From NCBI GenBank assembly GCA_003484685.1, contig DNBB01000031.1, forward strand, positions 7,713 to 59,511: a stretch of 51,799 bases of DNA. The letters are read 5' to 3'. Under the pieces are notes generated by a model. That model ran no database searches and was not told where the DNA came from. It worked only from the letters and a program-made list of their open reading frames with translations. This stretch comes from Candidatus Babelota bacterium. GTDB lineage: Bacteria; Babelota; Babeliae; Babelales; Babelaceae. Both the position numbers and the translations under genes were made by a program. Positions 15,678 to 23,956 of this stretch are shown piece after piece. How positions within the stretch are numbered: the stretch's first letter is position 1; every line of letters starts with the position of its first letter.

Positions 15678-16658
15678 ATGGCAACGATTATACCGACCGA
15701 AAGCCTTCATCTTACTGAATCTTCATGGCTGAAAACGTTTTACGAAAAGATCGAACAATTTCTAGCTCAGCAAGATGTTGCGCCATCATCACGCATAACC
15801 TATCGTAGTTCACTCCGTCAATTTTTTCATTGGCTTAATGTGCAAGACCAAAAGAGCAACCCAACGCGCGAAACCATCATCCTCTACAAAGCATGGCTCG
15901 ACAGCAAAAACCTTCGTACTTTTACTAAAGCGGGATACCTTGTTGCAGTGCGACGTTTTTTCGAGTGGACTGAAAGTACTAAGCAGTACCCCAATATTGC
16001 CAAGGGCGTTAAGAGCGCACGCCGCCCAACAAAATCTCACCAAAAAGATGCGCTTACCATCCTGCAAATCCAGCGTTGTTTAGAAAGCATCCCGCGCACA
16101 ACGCTTGAAGACTATCGTGATTTTGCCCTTATTAATCTTTTGATTCGAACTGGCGCTCGTTTAATCGAAATACGCCGCGCCTCGCTTGAAGACCTGGAAA
16201 CACAAGAACAAGGCGCAACAATCCTATGGATACGCGGCAAGGGGCGTGAAGGAAAAGATGATTTTGTCGTATTAACACAAGAAGCGCTCAAGCCATTAGG
16301 TGAATATCTCCAAAAACGTGCCCCTAAAACGATGAGCGAGCCGCTATTTGCTTCGGTCAGTGATCGAAATTTTGGTCGACGACTCACCGTATGTTCTCTT
16401 TCGCGTCTTATTAAAAAGCGCTTTCGCTCTGCTGGCATCGAAAGCCGTCGTCTAACAGCGCATAGCCTTAGGCACACGTTTGGCGTTATGGCAATAAAAG
16501 CAGGCGCTTCTCTTTATGAAGTACAACTTGCGATGCGTCACGTCTCTCCAGCAACTACTGAAGTTTATTTAGGCGATATTGAGCGCGAAAAACGTATGGA
16601 AGCAGGGCCAGAAAATCTCATTAGTAGACTTCTAGCAACGTCCCTTGGTACTCTTTGA
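15678..16658 (+). CDS. XerC/XerD-type tyrosine recombinase
   Basis: The protein has 326 residues from the ATG at 15678, preceded by AAAAAGGAG. An upstream in-frame ATG at 15648 lacks a ribosome site. The N-terminal SAM-like core-binding domain (about 20-105) precedes the catalytic domain. Catalytic residues are visible: Arg in RTGARLIEIRR, Lys in GKGREGKDD, His-x-x-Arg in HSLRHTFG, the second His in MRHVSPATT and the nucleophile Tyr in TEVYLGD (about 296). Xer recombinases resolve chromosome dimers at dif. Only one such gene is visible and no integrase-type extension or mobile element surrounds it, so a housekeeping role is more likely than integration. XerC versus XerD cannot be decided. Confidence 0.88.
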   Translation: MATIIPTESLHLTESSWLKTFYEKIEQFLAQQDVAPSSRITYRSSLRQFFHWLNVQDQKSNPTRETIILYKAWLDSKNLRTFTKAGYLVAVRRFFEWTESTKQYPNIAKGVKSARRPTKSHQKDALTILQIQRCLESIPRTTLEDYRDFALINLLIRTGARLIEIRRASLEDLETQEQGATILWIRGKGREGKDDFVVLTQEALKPLGEYLQKRAPKTMSEPLFASVSDRNFGRRLTVCSLSRLIKKRFRSAGIESRRLTAHSLRHTFGVMAIKAGASLYEVQLAMRHVSPATTEVYLGDIEREKRMEAGPENLISRLLATSLGTL

Positions 16659-16717
16659 CAAACAAAGCAACCTGGTCGCTGCCCTTCGGCACGGCGCATA
16701 CATAAAGAGGCTGGCTT

Positions 16718-19339
16718 ATGACGGCATGGTATAAAAAACCCATTGCACAAATTATTCAAGAACTGAAAACAAATAGCACCCAAGGGCTTTCCAATCAAGA
16801 AGCAACAGCGCGGATTCAAGCCTTTGGCCACAATACCATGCAAACAAAAGAGCGAACTTCCTTTATTTGGCTCTTTATACTCCAATTTAAAAACATCTTT
16901 TTAGCAATTTTACTTTGTGCAGGAATCGTAAAAATAGCTATTAATGAATACACTGACGCAACGCTCGTTTTTGGCATTACATTAGTAAGCGCGCTGATTG
17001 GAACCATACAAGAGTTTCGCGCACAAAAAATGGCTCATGCGATAAAAAAATTGCTCCCCAAAAGCACCTTAGTTTTGCGCGAGGGACGCCAAATCTCGAT
17101 TCCCAGTGATGACTTAGTACCTGGTGATATCGTTATCCTATTGGATGGGAGCCTTGTTCCTGCAGATGGCATTTTAATCTCTAATTATGGATTGCAAGTA
17201 AATGAATCACTGTTGACTGGAGAGTCTTTGCCGGTCGTTAAAGAATTTATCGTCAACGGACTAGCGGAAGACCTTCCCTCTTTTGACCGAAAAAACATGG
17301 TATATAGCGGCTCACTGATAGCGGCGGGAACAGCACACATGGTTGTCGTTACAACCGGCATGGATACCCTGGTTGGCAAGCTCGCAAAAAGCATTCAAGA
17401 GACACGACAAAAGCCTTCGCACCTACAAAATGATCTCAATCGCCTTTCTCAAAAGCTTCTAGCAATACTGATTGGCTCGCTCCTCTGTCTTGTAATAATA
17501 GGCATTATACAAGGTTATCCAATCAAAGAACTCATCTTTGCTCTTCTCTCGCTCCTGGTCTCAGTAGTTCCTGAGGGACTCCCTTTGGTGTTTGCTATTA
17601 TGCTAGCACGAGCGGCCTATGAACTTGCGCTTAGGCACAAAGTGCTCATCAAAAATCCTCGGTCCGCAGAAGTGCTCGGCGAAATGGAAACCTTAATCAT
17701 GGACAAAACGGGCACACTGACACAAAATATGCCCAAGGTTATCACCTGCCATACACCCCATGCAACGGTATCCTGGCAGCAAGGTTGTTACCAGGATCAA
17801 CAAAGCCACAAATGTGTAAGCCAGTCGATAGTAGAAGATCAACAAAACCCTCTATGGCTAATAGGATTGACTGGTGCATTGCTTAATGAATCTGAAGAGA
17901 TCGAGGAACAGGGGAAAATAGTAAGTAAGGGTGAACCTTTGCTAATTGCGTTTGGCAAATTTGCAGTACATCTGGGATTTGAAAAGGAAATGACTCAGCA
18001 AAAGCATCCAAAGCTTGACGAGGTACCCTTCTCCTCGCAAACACGCTTACGGTATACTGCCTACGCTCTTGATACGTCTAAGCAGCTATGCATAATTTCC
18101 GGTGCGCCAGAAGAAGTATTTAACCGCCTTACCGGCGACCAAGCCAAAGAACTTGCCTTACTAAAAACATTACTGGCCCAAGGGCAACGAACAATAGCTC
18201 TGGGATATGCACTCAAGCAAAAGAATGATAGCTTGCCCATTTCCCAAATCACCTACCAATTTCTAGCACTAATTGGCATTGAAGACGCTATTAGACCAGA
18301 AGCTCCCAGAGTCATCAAAGAGATCCAAGATCTTGGTATCGAGATCCTCATAGCAACAGGAGATCATGCCGCGACAACCTGTTCAATTTCGCAACAGGTT
18401 GCAATTTCGTGCACATCAGAACAGCACAACGCTTCCAACAAAAACGTGCGCCAAAAGCTGACGGAAGGCAACCATGTTTTTGCGCGAATCACCCCCCAGG
18501 AGAAATTGGAACTTGTTGAAGCGCTTCACAAAATTGATAAGAACAAAACCGTTGGAATGATTGGAGATGGGGTAAATGATGTACCAGCACTTCATGCAGC
18601 AGATGTTGGAATATCCTTTGGCTCTTCTGGCACTGACACCGCGCGCGAGGCCTCCGATGTTCTTCTGATGGAAGATACAATTTCTGCGCTTGCTCCCGCC
18701 ATTATCTGGGGAAGACATGTACGCAATGCAGTTCAGCGCGTAATCTACTTTTTGTTAACAACATCAGTCTCAGAAATATGCATTATTCTTTTTGGATTGG
18801 CGCTCGGATTACCAGTTCCGCTTTTAGCAAATCAGATCCTTTGGCTGCACGTAATTACCGATGGATTTTTGGACTTTGCCATCAGTATGGAGCCTATGGC
18901 TGAACAAATCTTAACCAAACCTTCGGCTCATTCTCTTTTTGCAGAAATATCCGCTAAAAAAATTATTACGACAGGCGTATTAGTATCGTTTTGTACCCTT
19001 ATTATGTTTACGTGGTCCCTTGATGTCGATGTTACCTATGCACGCACTATGGGATTCACTACCTTAACACTTTTTCAATGGGCCATTGCATGGAATTTTA
19101 GAAGTCTTAAAATTGCGCCATACAAACTTGGGTATCATACAAATCGCTGGCTTCTTGGGATGACATTAGCGGTTTTTATCGGGCACTGTATTGCACTATA
19201 TGTTCCGCTCTTTCAAACACTTTTGTACTTTACACCACTTTCATTACATGACTGGCTTTGGTGCGCGTTGCTGCCTGGGTTACTCTTTCTAATCACACAA
19301 TCTCACGCCTGGTTCAAACCACAAAAAAAAGCATTATAA
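16718..19339 (+). CDS. P-type (P2-like) cation-transporting ATPase
   Basis: This 873-residue membrane pump is complete. It has an N-terminal cation-ATPase domain (WYKKPIAQII), the actuator TGES motif (LLTGESLPVV), and the M4 ion-site segment VVPEGLPLVFAIML. The phosphorylation site DKTGTLT has Asp near residue 329. The hinge carries GDGVNDVPALHAADVGI. The C-terminal block has M6-like LHVITDGFLDFAISMEP. PEGLP in M4 is typical of Ca2+- or Na+/K+-type P2 pumps, so Ca2+ or another hard cation is likely, but the ion is not certain. GAGG lies before the ATG. No ion-sensing regulator sits nearby. A strong hairpin follows the gene. Confidence 0.88.
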   Translation: MTAWYKKPIAQIIQELKTNSTQGLSNQEATARIQAFGHNTMQTKERTSFIWLFILQFKNIFLAILLCAGIVKIAINEYTDATLVFGITLVSALIGTIQEFRAQKMAHAIKKLLPKSTLVLREGRQISIPSDDLVPGDIVILLDGSLVPADGILISNYGLQVNESLLTGESLPVVKEFIVNGLAEDLPSFDRKNMVYSGSLIAAGTAHMVVVTTGMDTLVGKLAKSIQETRQKPSHLQNDLNRLSQKLLAILIGSLLCLVIIGIIQGYPIKELIFALLSLLVSVVPEGLPLVFAIMLARAAYELALRHKVLIKNPRSAEVLGEMETLIMDKTGTLTQNMPKVITCHTPHATVSWQQGCYQDQQSHKCVSQSIVEDQQNPLWLIGLTGALLNESEEIEEQGKIVSKGEPLLIAFGKFAVHLGFEKEMTQQKHPKLDEVPFSSQTRLRYTAYALDTSKQLCIISGAPEEVFNRLTGDQAKELALLKTLLAQGQRTIALGYALKQKNDSLPISQITYQFLALIGIEDAIRPEAPRVIKEIQDLGIEILIATGDHAATTCSISQQVAISCTSEQHNASNKNVRQKLTEGNHVFARITPQEKLELVEALHKIDKNKTVGMIGDGVNDVPALHAADVGISFGSSGTDTAREASDVLLMEDTISALAPAIIWGRHVRNAVQRVIYFLLTTSVSEICIILFGLALGLPVPLLANQILWLHVITDGFLDFAISMEPMAEQILTKPSAHSLFAEISAKKIITTGVLVSFCTLIMFTWSLDVDVTYARTMGFTTLTLFQWAIAWNFRSLKIAPYKLGYHTNRWLLGMTLAVFIGHCIALYVPLFQTLLYFTPLSLHDWLWCALLPGLLFLITQSHAWFKPQKKAL

Positions 19340-19356
19340 TTCGCCGCTAAAATAAA

Positions 19357-19395
19357 AACACAACCTCTGGTATACTTGGTACTAGAGGTTGTGTT
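19357..19395 (+). terminator. Long hairpin between the ATPase gene and proS
   Basis: AACACAACCTCT pairs perfectly with AGAGGTTGTGTT, and the stem extends inward by four more pairs including one G-T, leaving a 7-nt loop. It lies 17 nt after the ATPase stop and 33 nt before proS. The downstream T-tract is poor, so it may work as a terminator or as a structured leader of proS. Confidence 0.55.
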
Positions 19396-19428
19396 GCTAA
19401 GTGGTTTCTTCTTTTGTGAGCGGAGCAT

Positions 19429-20850
19429 ATGAAGGGTCTTCCAAATATTACTACTGATTTTGCTGAATGGTATCAGGCAGTTGTCTATCAAGCAGAACTT
19501 GCTGATCAGGCCCCAGTACGCGGTTGTATGGTAATACGTCCATATGGCTATGCCCTCTGGGAAGAAATGCAGGGTTATTTTAATCAAAAATTTAAGGAAA
19601 CGGGACACCAAAACGCTGCCTTCCCCTTGTTAATTCCCCTCTCCTTCTTACAAAAAGAAGCTAACCATGTCGAAGGTTTTGCGCCAGAAGTTGCCGTGGT
19701 TACTCATGCAGGAGGCAAAAAACTTGAAGAACCATTGGTAGTCCGCCCAACATCAGAAACAATCATACATCATATGTATGCACGCTGGCTTCGGTCATGG
19801 CGCGATTTACCCATTAAACTTAATCAATGGTGCAGTGTTGTTCGCTGGGAAATGCGCCCACGCCCATTTTTGCGGACCACGGAGTTTTGGTGGCAAGAGG
19901 GACATACGGCACACGAAACCGAACAAGAAGCGCGCGAAGAAGCCGAAACAATGCACAAGCTCTACTATGATTTTGTGCAAAACATCTTAGCGATACCAGC
20001 GACAGCCGGCATTAAACCAGAGCACGAAAAATTTGCAGGTGCTGATGCAACATACACGATCGAATCGATGATGCAGGATGGCAAGGCGGTACAAATGTGT
20101 ACCTCCCATCGCATCTCCCAAAGCTTTGCAAAAGCATTTGATATGAAATTCCAGGACCGATCAGGCAACCTTGCCTATCCATACCTAACAAGTTGGGGAA
20201 GCACAACGCGCCTTATTGGTGCCATGATTATGACACATGGAGATCAAAAAGGGCTGGTCTTACCACCAGCTATTGCACCGATACAAGCGGTCATTGTTCC
20301 AATTGTAAAGGCAGAAAACAGGCAAGAAGTTAGCTCCTACGCTGAGTCTGTTGCCCAACAATTACGTTCTGCGAATATTCGAGTTCATGTTGATGCGCGC
20401 GACGAAATGACTCCGGGCGCCAAGTTTTACGAATGGGAACTCAAAGGCGTTCCAATACGAATCGAAATCGGCCCGCGCGATATGGCCGCAGAACAAATGG
20501 TAATCGTACAACGCCATACCGGCGAAAAGGCAACATATCAAACAATGTTGTGCGCTGAAAAAATTACAACGCTTCTCAAGCAGATCCAAAAGGACATGTT
20601 TACACGTGCTAAGCAACGCCAAGACGTGCAATGGCATGTTACCAACGAACCCCTGTCAACACTCGGCCCCAAACTCAAAGAAGCTAATGGCTTTTATCAA
20701 GTTGGTTGGAATGGTAAGACAGAAGCCGTTGAAGCGCTCAAAGAATACCAGGGAACAATTCGCTGCATCTTGCCAACCAAAAACGCAACACGCTGTTTCT
20801 ACTCAGGTGAAGAGAGCAAGTACGATATTTTGATAGCAAAATCATACTAA
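19429..20850 (+). CDS. proS: Prolyl-tRNA synthetase, archaeal/eukaryal-type (short form)
   Basis: ProRS charges tRNA-Pro. At 473 residues and without the bacterial editing insertion between motifs 2 and 3, this is the eukaryal/archaeal-type enzyme found in scattered bacteria. Motif 1 region: RGCMVIRPYGYALWE. VVRPTSETII and RWEMRPRPFLRTTEFWWQEGH include motif 2. Motif 3 region: GSTTRLIGAMIMTHGD. An anticodon-binding domain follows (KFYEWELKGVPIRIEIGPRD), then the type-specific C-terminal domain ending YDILIAKSY. Start ATG at 19429. dnaN follows 19 nt later. Confidence 0.94.
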   Translation: MKGLPNITTDFAEWYQAVVYQAELADQAPVRGCMVIRPYGYALWEEMQGYFNQKFKETGHQNAAFPLLIPLSFLQKEANHVEGFAPEVAVVTHAGGKKLEEPLVVRPTSETIIHHMYARWLRSWRDLPIKLNQWCSVVRWEMRPRPFLRTTEFWWQEGHTAHETEQEAREEAETMHKLYYDFVQNILAIPATAGIKPEHEKFAGADATYTIESMMQDGKAVQMCTSHRISQSFAKAFDMKFQDRSGNLAYPYLTSWGSTTRLIGAMIMTHGDQKGLVLPPAIAPIQAVIVPIVKAENRQEVSSYAESVAQQLRSANIRVHVDARDEMTPGAKFYEWELKGVPIRIEIGPRDMAAEQMVIVQRHTGEKATYQTMLCAEKITTLLKQIQKDMFTRAKQRQDVQWHVTNEPLSTLGPKLKEANGFYQVGWNGKTEAVEALKEYQGTIRCILPTKNATRCFYSGEESKYDILIAKSY

Positions 20851-20869
20851 AAACCAGGAACCATCGACT

Positions 20870-21991
20870 ATGAGCGTAACATTTTCGTTTGACCGGGATA
20901 CGCTATTTCCGATCCTTTCATCACTTCAGCCACTCTGTACTCGAAGAACTACCGTTGAAGCAACCAGCAACCTATTGTTGCGCATCAGTAACAAAGAGTT
21001 AGTTATCAAGGCTACCGACCTTGAAATCAGCATTCAAGCGAGCTGTGAACTCATTGATAGTAACGCACTTACTCCTCAGAATATTCTAATTCCCGGGCGC
21101 AGGTTCTTCGAAGTTGTTCGTGAACTTGAAGGAGCTATCACGTGCACATTTGAAGAGAATCAACTTTCAATAACAACAGATAGCATCGAGTTGCGACTTA
21201 ACGTACGCGACTCAGAAGAGTTTCCGCCTTTTCCGGAGCGCATCGAAAATCTGCTCAGTTTTGAGAAACGTGACTTGATTGGCCTCCTTGATTCAGTTGC
21301 ATTTCTCATCCCTCAAAACAACAGCAATCCTGCACTTAACGGGTTACTTATTGAAGTTGATAATACGGCAACCTCCTTTACAAGCACAGATGGCCATCGC
21401 CTTGCGCAGGCCAAGACCACTAAATATTCTTTAGAAGAAACCAAGACATGGTTACTGCCGCGTCGCGCCGCTTTTGAGCTAAAAAAAATATTGGATACCG
21501 TAGCAGACGAGGTACTCTTTTTGGGTACGTGCGATAGCCACTTTGTCATATCAAGTACCCAGTTCAACTTCTTTACTCGACTGATTGCGCAACCGTTCCC
21601 TGAATATCGCCCAATTCTTTCAAGCGCGGGCTTTGACGAATGCCGCCTTGCAAAAACTCAGTTTGTTAAAGCACTCAAGCGCTCTACTTCACTTCTATCC
21701 GGACAGTTCATCGCAAGTAATTTCTTTATTAAGCAGAATGCGATAACCCTCGTGTTCTCAAACAAAGGTGTAGGTACACTTCAGGAAGAAGTCACACTAG
21801 AACAAGGCTTACCAAAGAAAGATCTCGAAATTCGTTTTTATGCACCATATCTGCTTGAAGGGTTACATGCGCTCAAGAACGAAACCTTGCAGTTTTTTGT
21901 AATCAACGCGCAGCGCCCGATAATCTTTAAAGAATCAACCGAAGAGCGGACCGTTACCTACTTGGTCATGCCAGTTTCGCATTCAAAATAA
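20870..21991 (+). CDS. dnaN: DNA polymerase III sliding clamp (beta subunit)
   Basis: The clamp encircles DNA and tethers polymerases. The 373-residue protein has three similar domains. Recognisable segments are KELVIKATDLEISIQ in domain 1, NPALNGLLIEVD and FTSTDGHRLA in domain 2, and the C-terminal TYLVMPVSH (family ending V-x-Y-L-x-M-P-x). The start ATG at 20870 follows CAGGAACC. recF lies 24 nt downstream, preserving the ancient dnaN-recF pair, but no dnaA or gyrB is in the window. Confidence 0.95.
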   Translation: MSVTFSFDRDTLFPILSSLQPLCTRRTTVEATSNLLLRISNKELVIKATDLEISIQASCELIDSNALTPQNILIPGRRFFEVVRELEGAITCTFEENQLSITTDSIELRLNVRDSEEFPPFPERIENLLSFEKRDLIGLLDSVAFLIPQNNSNPALNGLLIEVDNTATSFTSTDGHRLAQAKTTKYSLEETKTWLLPRRAAFELKKILDTVADEVLFLGTCDSHFVISSTQFNFFTRLIAQPFPEYRPILSSAGFDECRLAKTQFVKALKRSTSLLSGQFIASNFFIKQNAITLVFSNKGVGTLQEEVTLEQGLPKKDLEIRFYAPYLLEGLHALKNETLQFFVINAQRPIIFKESTEERTVTYLVMPVSHSK

Positions 21992-22015
21992 GTAGCGCAC
22001 ACAGGTCAAGTAAGG

Positions 22016-23056
22016 ATGAAAATCACCAAGGTACAGCTTCAGAACTTCCGCTGTTTTTCTGCGTACGAGCAACGCATAGAAGAACAACTTGTTGTTATAC
22101 GCGGAGACAATGGTACCGGTAAAAGCTCCCTCCTGGAGGCATTATACACGGCCGTTTTTGCTAAATCATTTCGAACGTCTGACTCAAATCATCTGCGCAC
22201 CTTTGGCGCTGAATATTTTGTCGTCGCACTCACGGGTACTGACCAGTTTAACGATACATGGAACATACGCCTTACTGAAAAAGATAAAAAAAAAGAGCTA
22301 ACGTTTAATAATAAAAAAGTAAAAACCTTTAAAGAGATCTTCCAAATAATCAAGGTACTTTCACTGAGTGAAGAAGATCTAGCAATCATGGCAGGTGCGC
22401 CGGAATTCCGGCGCACCTTTATTGACCGAGCAATTGCATTGCAAGACCCCTCATATATTGAAATCCTGCAGCAACACAAAAAGGTCTTAGCCCAAAAAAA
22501 TAGTCTGCTTAAAAATGGGCACGCAGAAGCGTCATTATTTGATCTCTGGACAGAAAAACAAGATGACCTTGACCGGTATATTCGCGATACTCGCATACGA
22601 TATCTTGAAAAAATAGTCTTGCAAGCAAAAAAGCTGTATGAAGCTTTTGAGGGCGATACGATCAACCTCACCCCCTATTACGAAACGGCACCAATGCCGG
22701 ATAAAGAAATGCGCTGGCAAAGAGAAAAGGGAAGCGAACGTACATTATGGGGTTCCCACAAAGACGACCCATCCATGTTACTTAACGATCAACCGGCACG
22801 CTTTTTTGCTTCGCGAGGACAACAAAAGCTCATTGTTACCCTGCTTCATCTTGCGCAGATTCAGCTACTAAATAACCCATGCATCTTGCTACTGGACGAT
22901 TTTTTAACCGATCTAGACCCATCAAAAGCAAAAACAATCTTAGAAATCGCATTGCAGGCAGGAACGCAGCTTTTTATCTCGACACCAGAGCGGCAGAACC
23001 AGTCCGAATCCTTTCAAACATTTCCTTTTCAAGAGATCCTACTATCAAGAGAATAG
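22016..23056 (+). CDS. recF: DNA repair ATPase RecF
   Basis: RecF is an SMC/ABC-type ATPase that loads RecA at gaps through RecO and RecR. The 346 residues contain LQNFRCFSAYEQ at the N-terminus, Walker A GDNGTGKSS (about 31-39), the ABC signature region RFFASRGQQKLIVTLLHLAQ and Walker B CILLLDDFLTDLD. These are all in the normal order and length. It follows dnaN closely. The stop at 23054-23056 is followed by about 110 nt without a gene and then by the candidate small RNA promoter. Confidence 0.93.
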   Translation: MKITKVQLQNFRCFSAYEQRIEEQLVVIRGDNGTGKSSLLEALYTAVFAKSFRTSDSNHLRTFGAEYFVVALTGTDQFNDTWNIRLTEKDKKKELTFNNKKVKTFKEIFQIIKVLSLSEEDLAIMAGAPEFRRTFIDRAIALQDPSYIEILQQHKKVLAQKNSLLKNGHAEASLFDLWTEKQDDLDRYIRDTRIRYLEKIVLQAKKLYEAFEGDTINLTPYYETAPMPDKEMRWQREKGSERTLWGSHKDDPSMLLNDQPARFFASRGQQKLIVTLLHLAQIQLLNNPCILLLDDFLTDLDPSKAKTILEIALQAGTQLFISTPERQNQSESFQTFPFQEILLSRE

Positions 23057-23173
23057 AAAACGATTACTTATTGACTCCAGATGCATCATCTGGCAAATCG
23101 TCTGAACAAAAAATACAAACAGAGAAAACGCTAGGAAAGTGCACTATCTACAACTAATTTTAAAAACGAGTGC

Positions 23174-23201
23174 TTGACACAAAAACAATTATCGTCATAA
23201 T
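23174..23201 (+). promoter_or_regulatory. Sigma70-type promoter of the candidate small RNA
   Basis: A perfect TTGACA (23174-23179) is followed after 16 nt by CATAAT (23196-23201), which matches TATAAT at five of six positions. The predicted transcription start is near 23208. It is the strongest promoter match I see in the window, and no protein gene follows it on this strand. Confidence 0.65.
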
Positions 23202-23207
23202 AGAAGA

Positions 23208-23315
23208 ATAAAGATGGGCTTTGAAAGAGGCCTCATTTTTTGTCTTTAAACAAAGGCTTCATTACTACTCTCCTTTTTCCACCGTATTGATGTTCTATCA
23301 ATGCGGTGGTTTTTT
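23208..23315 (+). ncRNA. Candidate small RNA of about 108 nt, promoter to terminator
   Basis: A strong promoter and a strong factor-independent terminator bracket about 108 nt on the + strand with no substantial coding potential; the longest ATG frame is 11 codons (MGFERGLIFCL). The transcript can form a 5' hairpin in which GAGGCC pairs with GGCTTC and an inner TTTGT pairs with ACAAA. A single-stranded stretch ACTCTCCTTTTT (23267-23278) follows, then the terminator stem. The CU-rich stretch is anti-Shine-Dalgarno-like and matches 12 nt of the ribosome site of the secreted-protein gene starting at 13751. It does not resemble 6S, SRP or tmRNA. It could also be a leader for an absent or lost gene. 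Confidence 0.5.
23279..23315 (+). terminator. Rho-independent terminator of the small RNA unit
   Basis: CCACCG-T-ATTGAT pairs with ATCAAT-G-CGGTGG around a GTTCT loop, with one T-G wobble inside the stem. TTTTTT (310-315) follows at once. Confidence 0.85.
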
Positions 23316-23366
23316 ATTCCTTCAAGACTAGCATCCAAGAATAAAATTGCAAGTCTAAATACGGTT

Positions 23367-23428
23367 AAATAGAATAATCCCTCGTTAGAAGTTCCCAAAG
23401 GGAGCAAAGACGAGGGATTATTCTATTT
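23367..23428. terminator. Long bidirectional hairpin before the ruvC stop
   Basis: A perfect 19-bp stem runs from 23367-23385 to 23410-23428 (AAATAGAATAATCCCTCGT and its complement). The 24-nt loop holds a smaller TCCC/GGGA hairpin. It lies between the rightward recF/small RNA unit and the leftward lnt-ruvC operon, and A/T-rich flanks suit termination in both directions. Confidence 0.65.
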
Positions 23429-23464
23429 ATACTATTGCTGCTCACCACTGATTGGGGGCAATTA

Positions 23465-23956
23465 TCAGCCAAAACGAGGGGAAGAGACAACACAAAAGGC
23501 GAGCGCTAAAGCATCCGTTGCATCGCGAGGAAGAGAGGGCAAATCGATCATAGGGAAAAAGCGCGCTACAGCTCGGGCCACCTGATCTTTGTCTGCGCCA
23601 CCAAACCCCGTCATTTGGACCTTTATCTCACGCGGAGAAAGCTGATGAATGCCAAGATTCTGCCGCGTCGCATGAATAAGTAGCGCGCCTCGTAAATAAC
23701 CAAGTTTTAAAAAATTTTGAGCATTTTTGCCCAAGAACGGCGTTTCGAGGCAAAGGTCAGTAACCCCATGTTCCATAATTTTTTCATGAAAGAAATCAAA
23801 AAACAACGCTAAGCGCTGTTCAATCGTTTGCGTAGACTTCTGTCGGAGTGCATTGCATTCACATAGAAAAACACGTCGCTGCGCAATACGCACTATTGCA
23901 TAACCAGCAGCAACATAGCCCGGATCAACCGCCAAAACGATCCGCTCACTCTTCAT
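23465..23956 (-). CDS. ruvC: Holliday junction endonuclease RuvC
   Basis: RuvC cuts Holliday junctions symmetrically with RuvAB. The 163-residue protein has an RNase H-like fold. Acidic active-site positions are visible: Asp in VLAVDPGYVAAGYA (about residue 11), Glu in CLETPFLGKNAQ and the Asp pair in LPRDATDALALA. TGFGGADKDQVARAV matches the family's DNA-contact region. I chose the ATG at 23956, overlapping dnaB by 11 bp; an upstream TTG would add five residues. It is the last gene of the lnt-rplI-dnaB-ruvC run. Confidence 0.88.
   Translation of the reverse strand: MKSERIVLAVDPGYVAAGYAIVRIAQRRVFLCECNALRQKSTQTIEQRLALFFDFFHEKIMEHGVTDLCLETPFLGKNAQNFLKLGYLRGALLIHATRQNLGIHQLSPREIKVQMTGFGGADKDQVARAVARFFPMIDLPSLPRDATDALALAFCVVSSPRFG

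Noticed and set aside
23077..23093. Small hairpin CCAGATG-CAT-CATCTGG after recF as a terminator
   Set aside because: The stem is only 7 bp with a 3-nt loop and has no T-run after it.
23057..23464. oriC next to dnaN-recF
   Set aside because: No cluster of TTATCCACA-like boxes or A/T-rich 13-mers is visible. The signals here fit a promoter, a terminator and a bidirectional hairpin instead.
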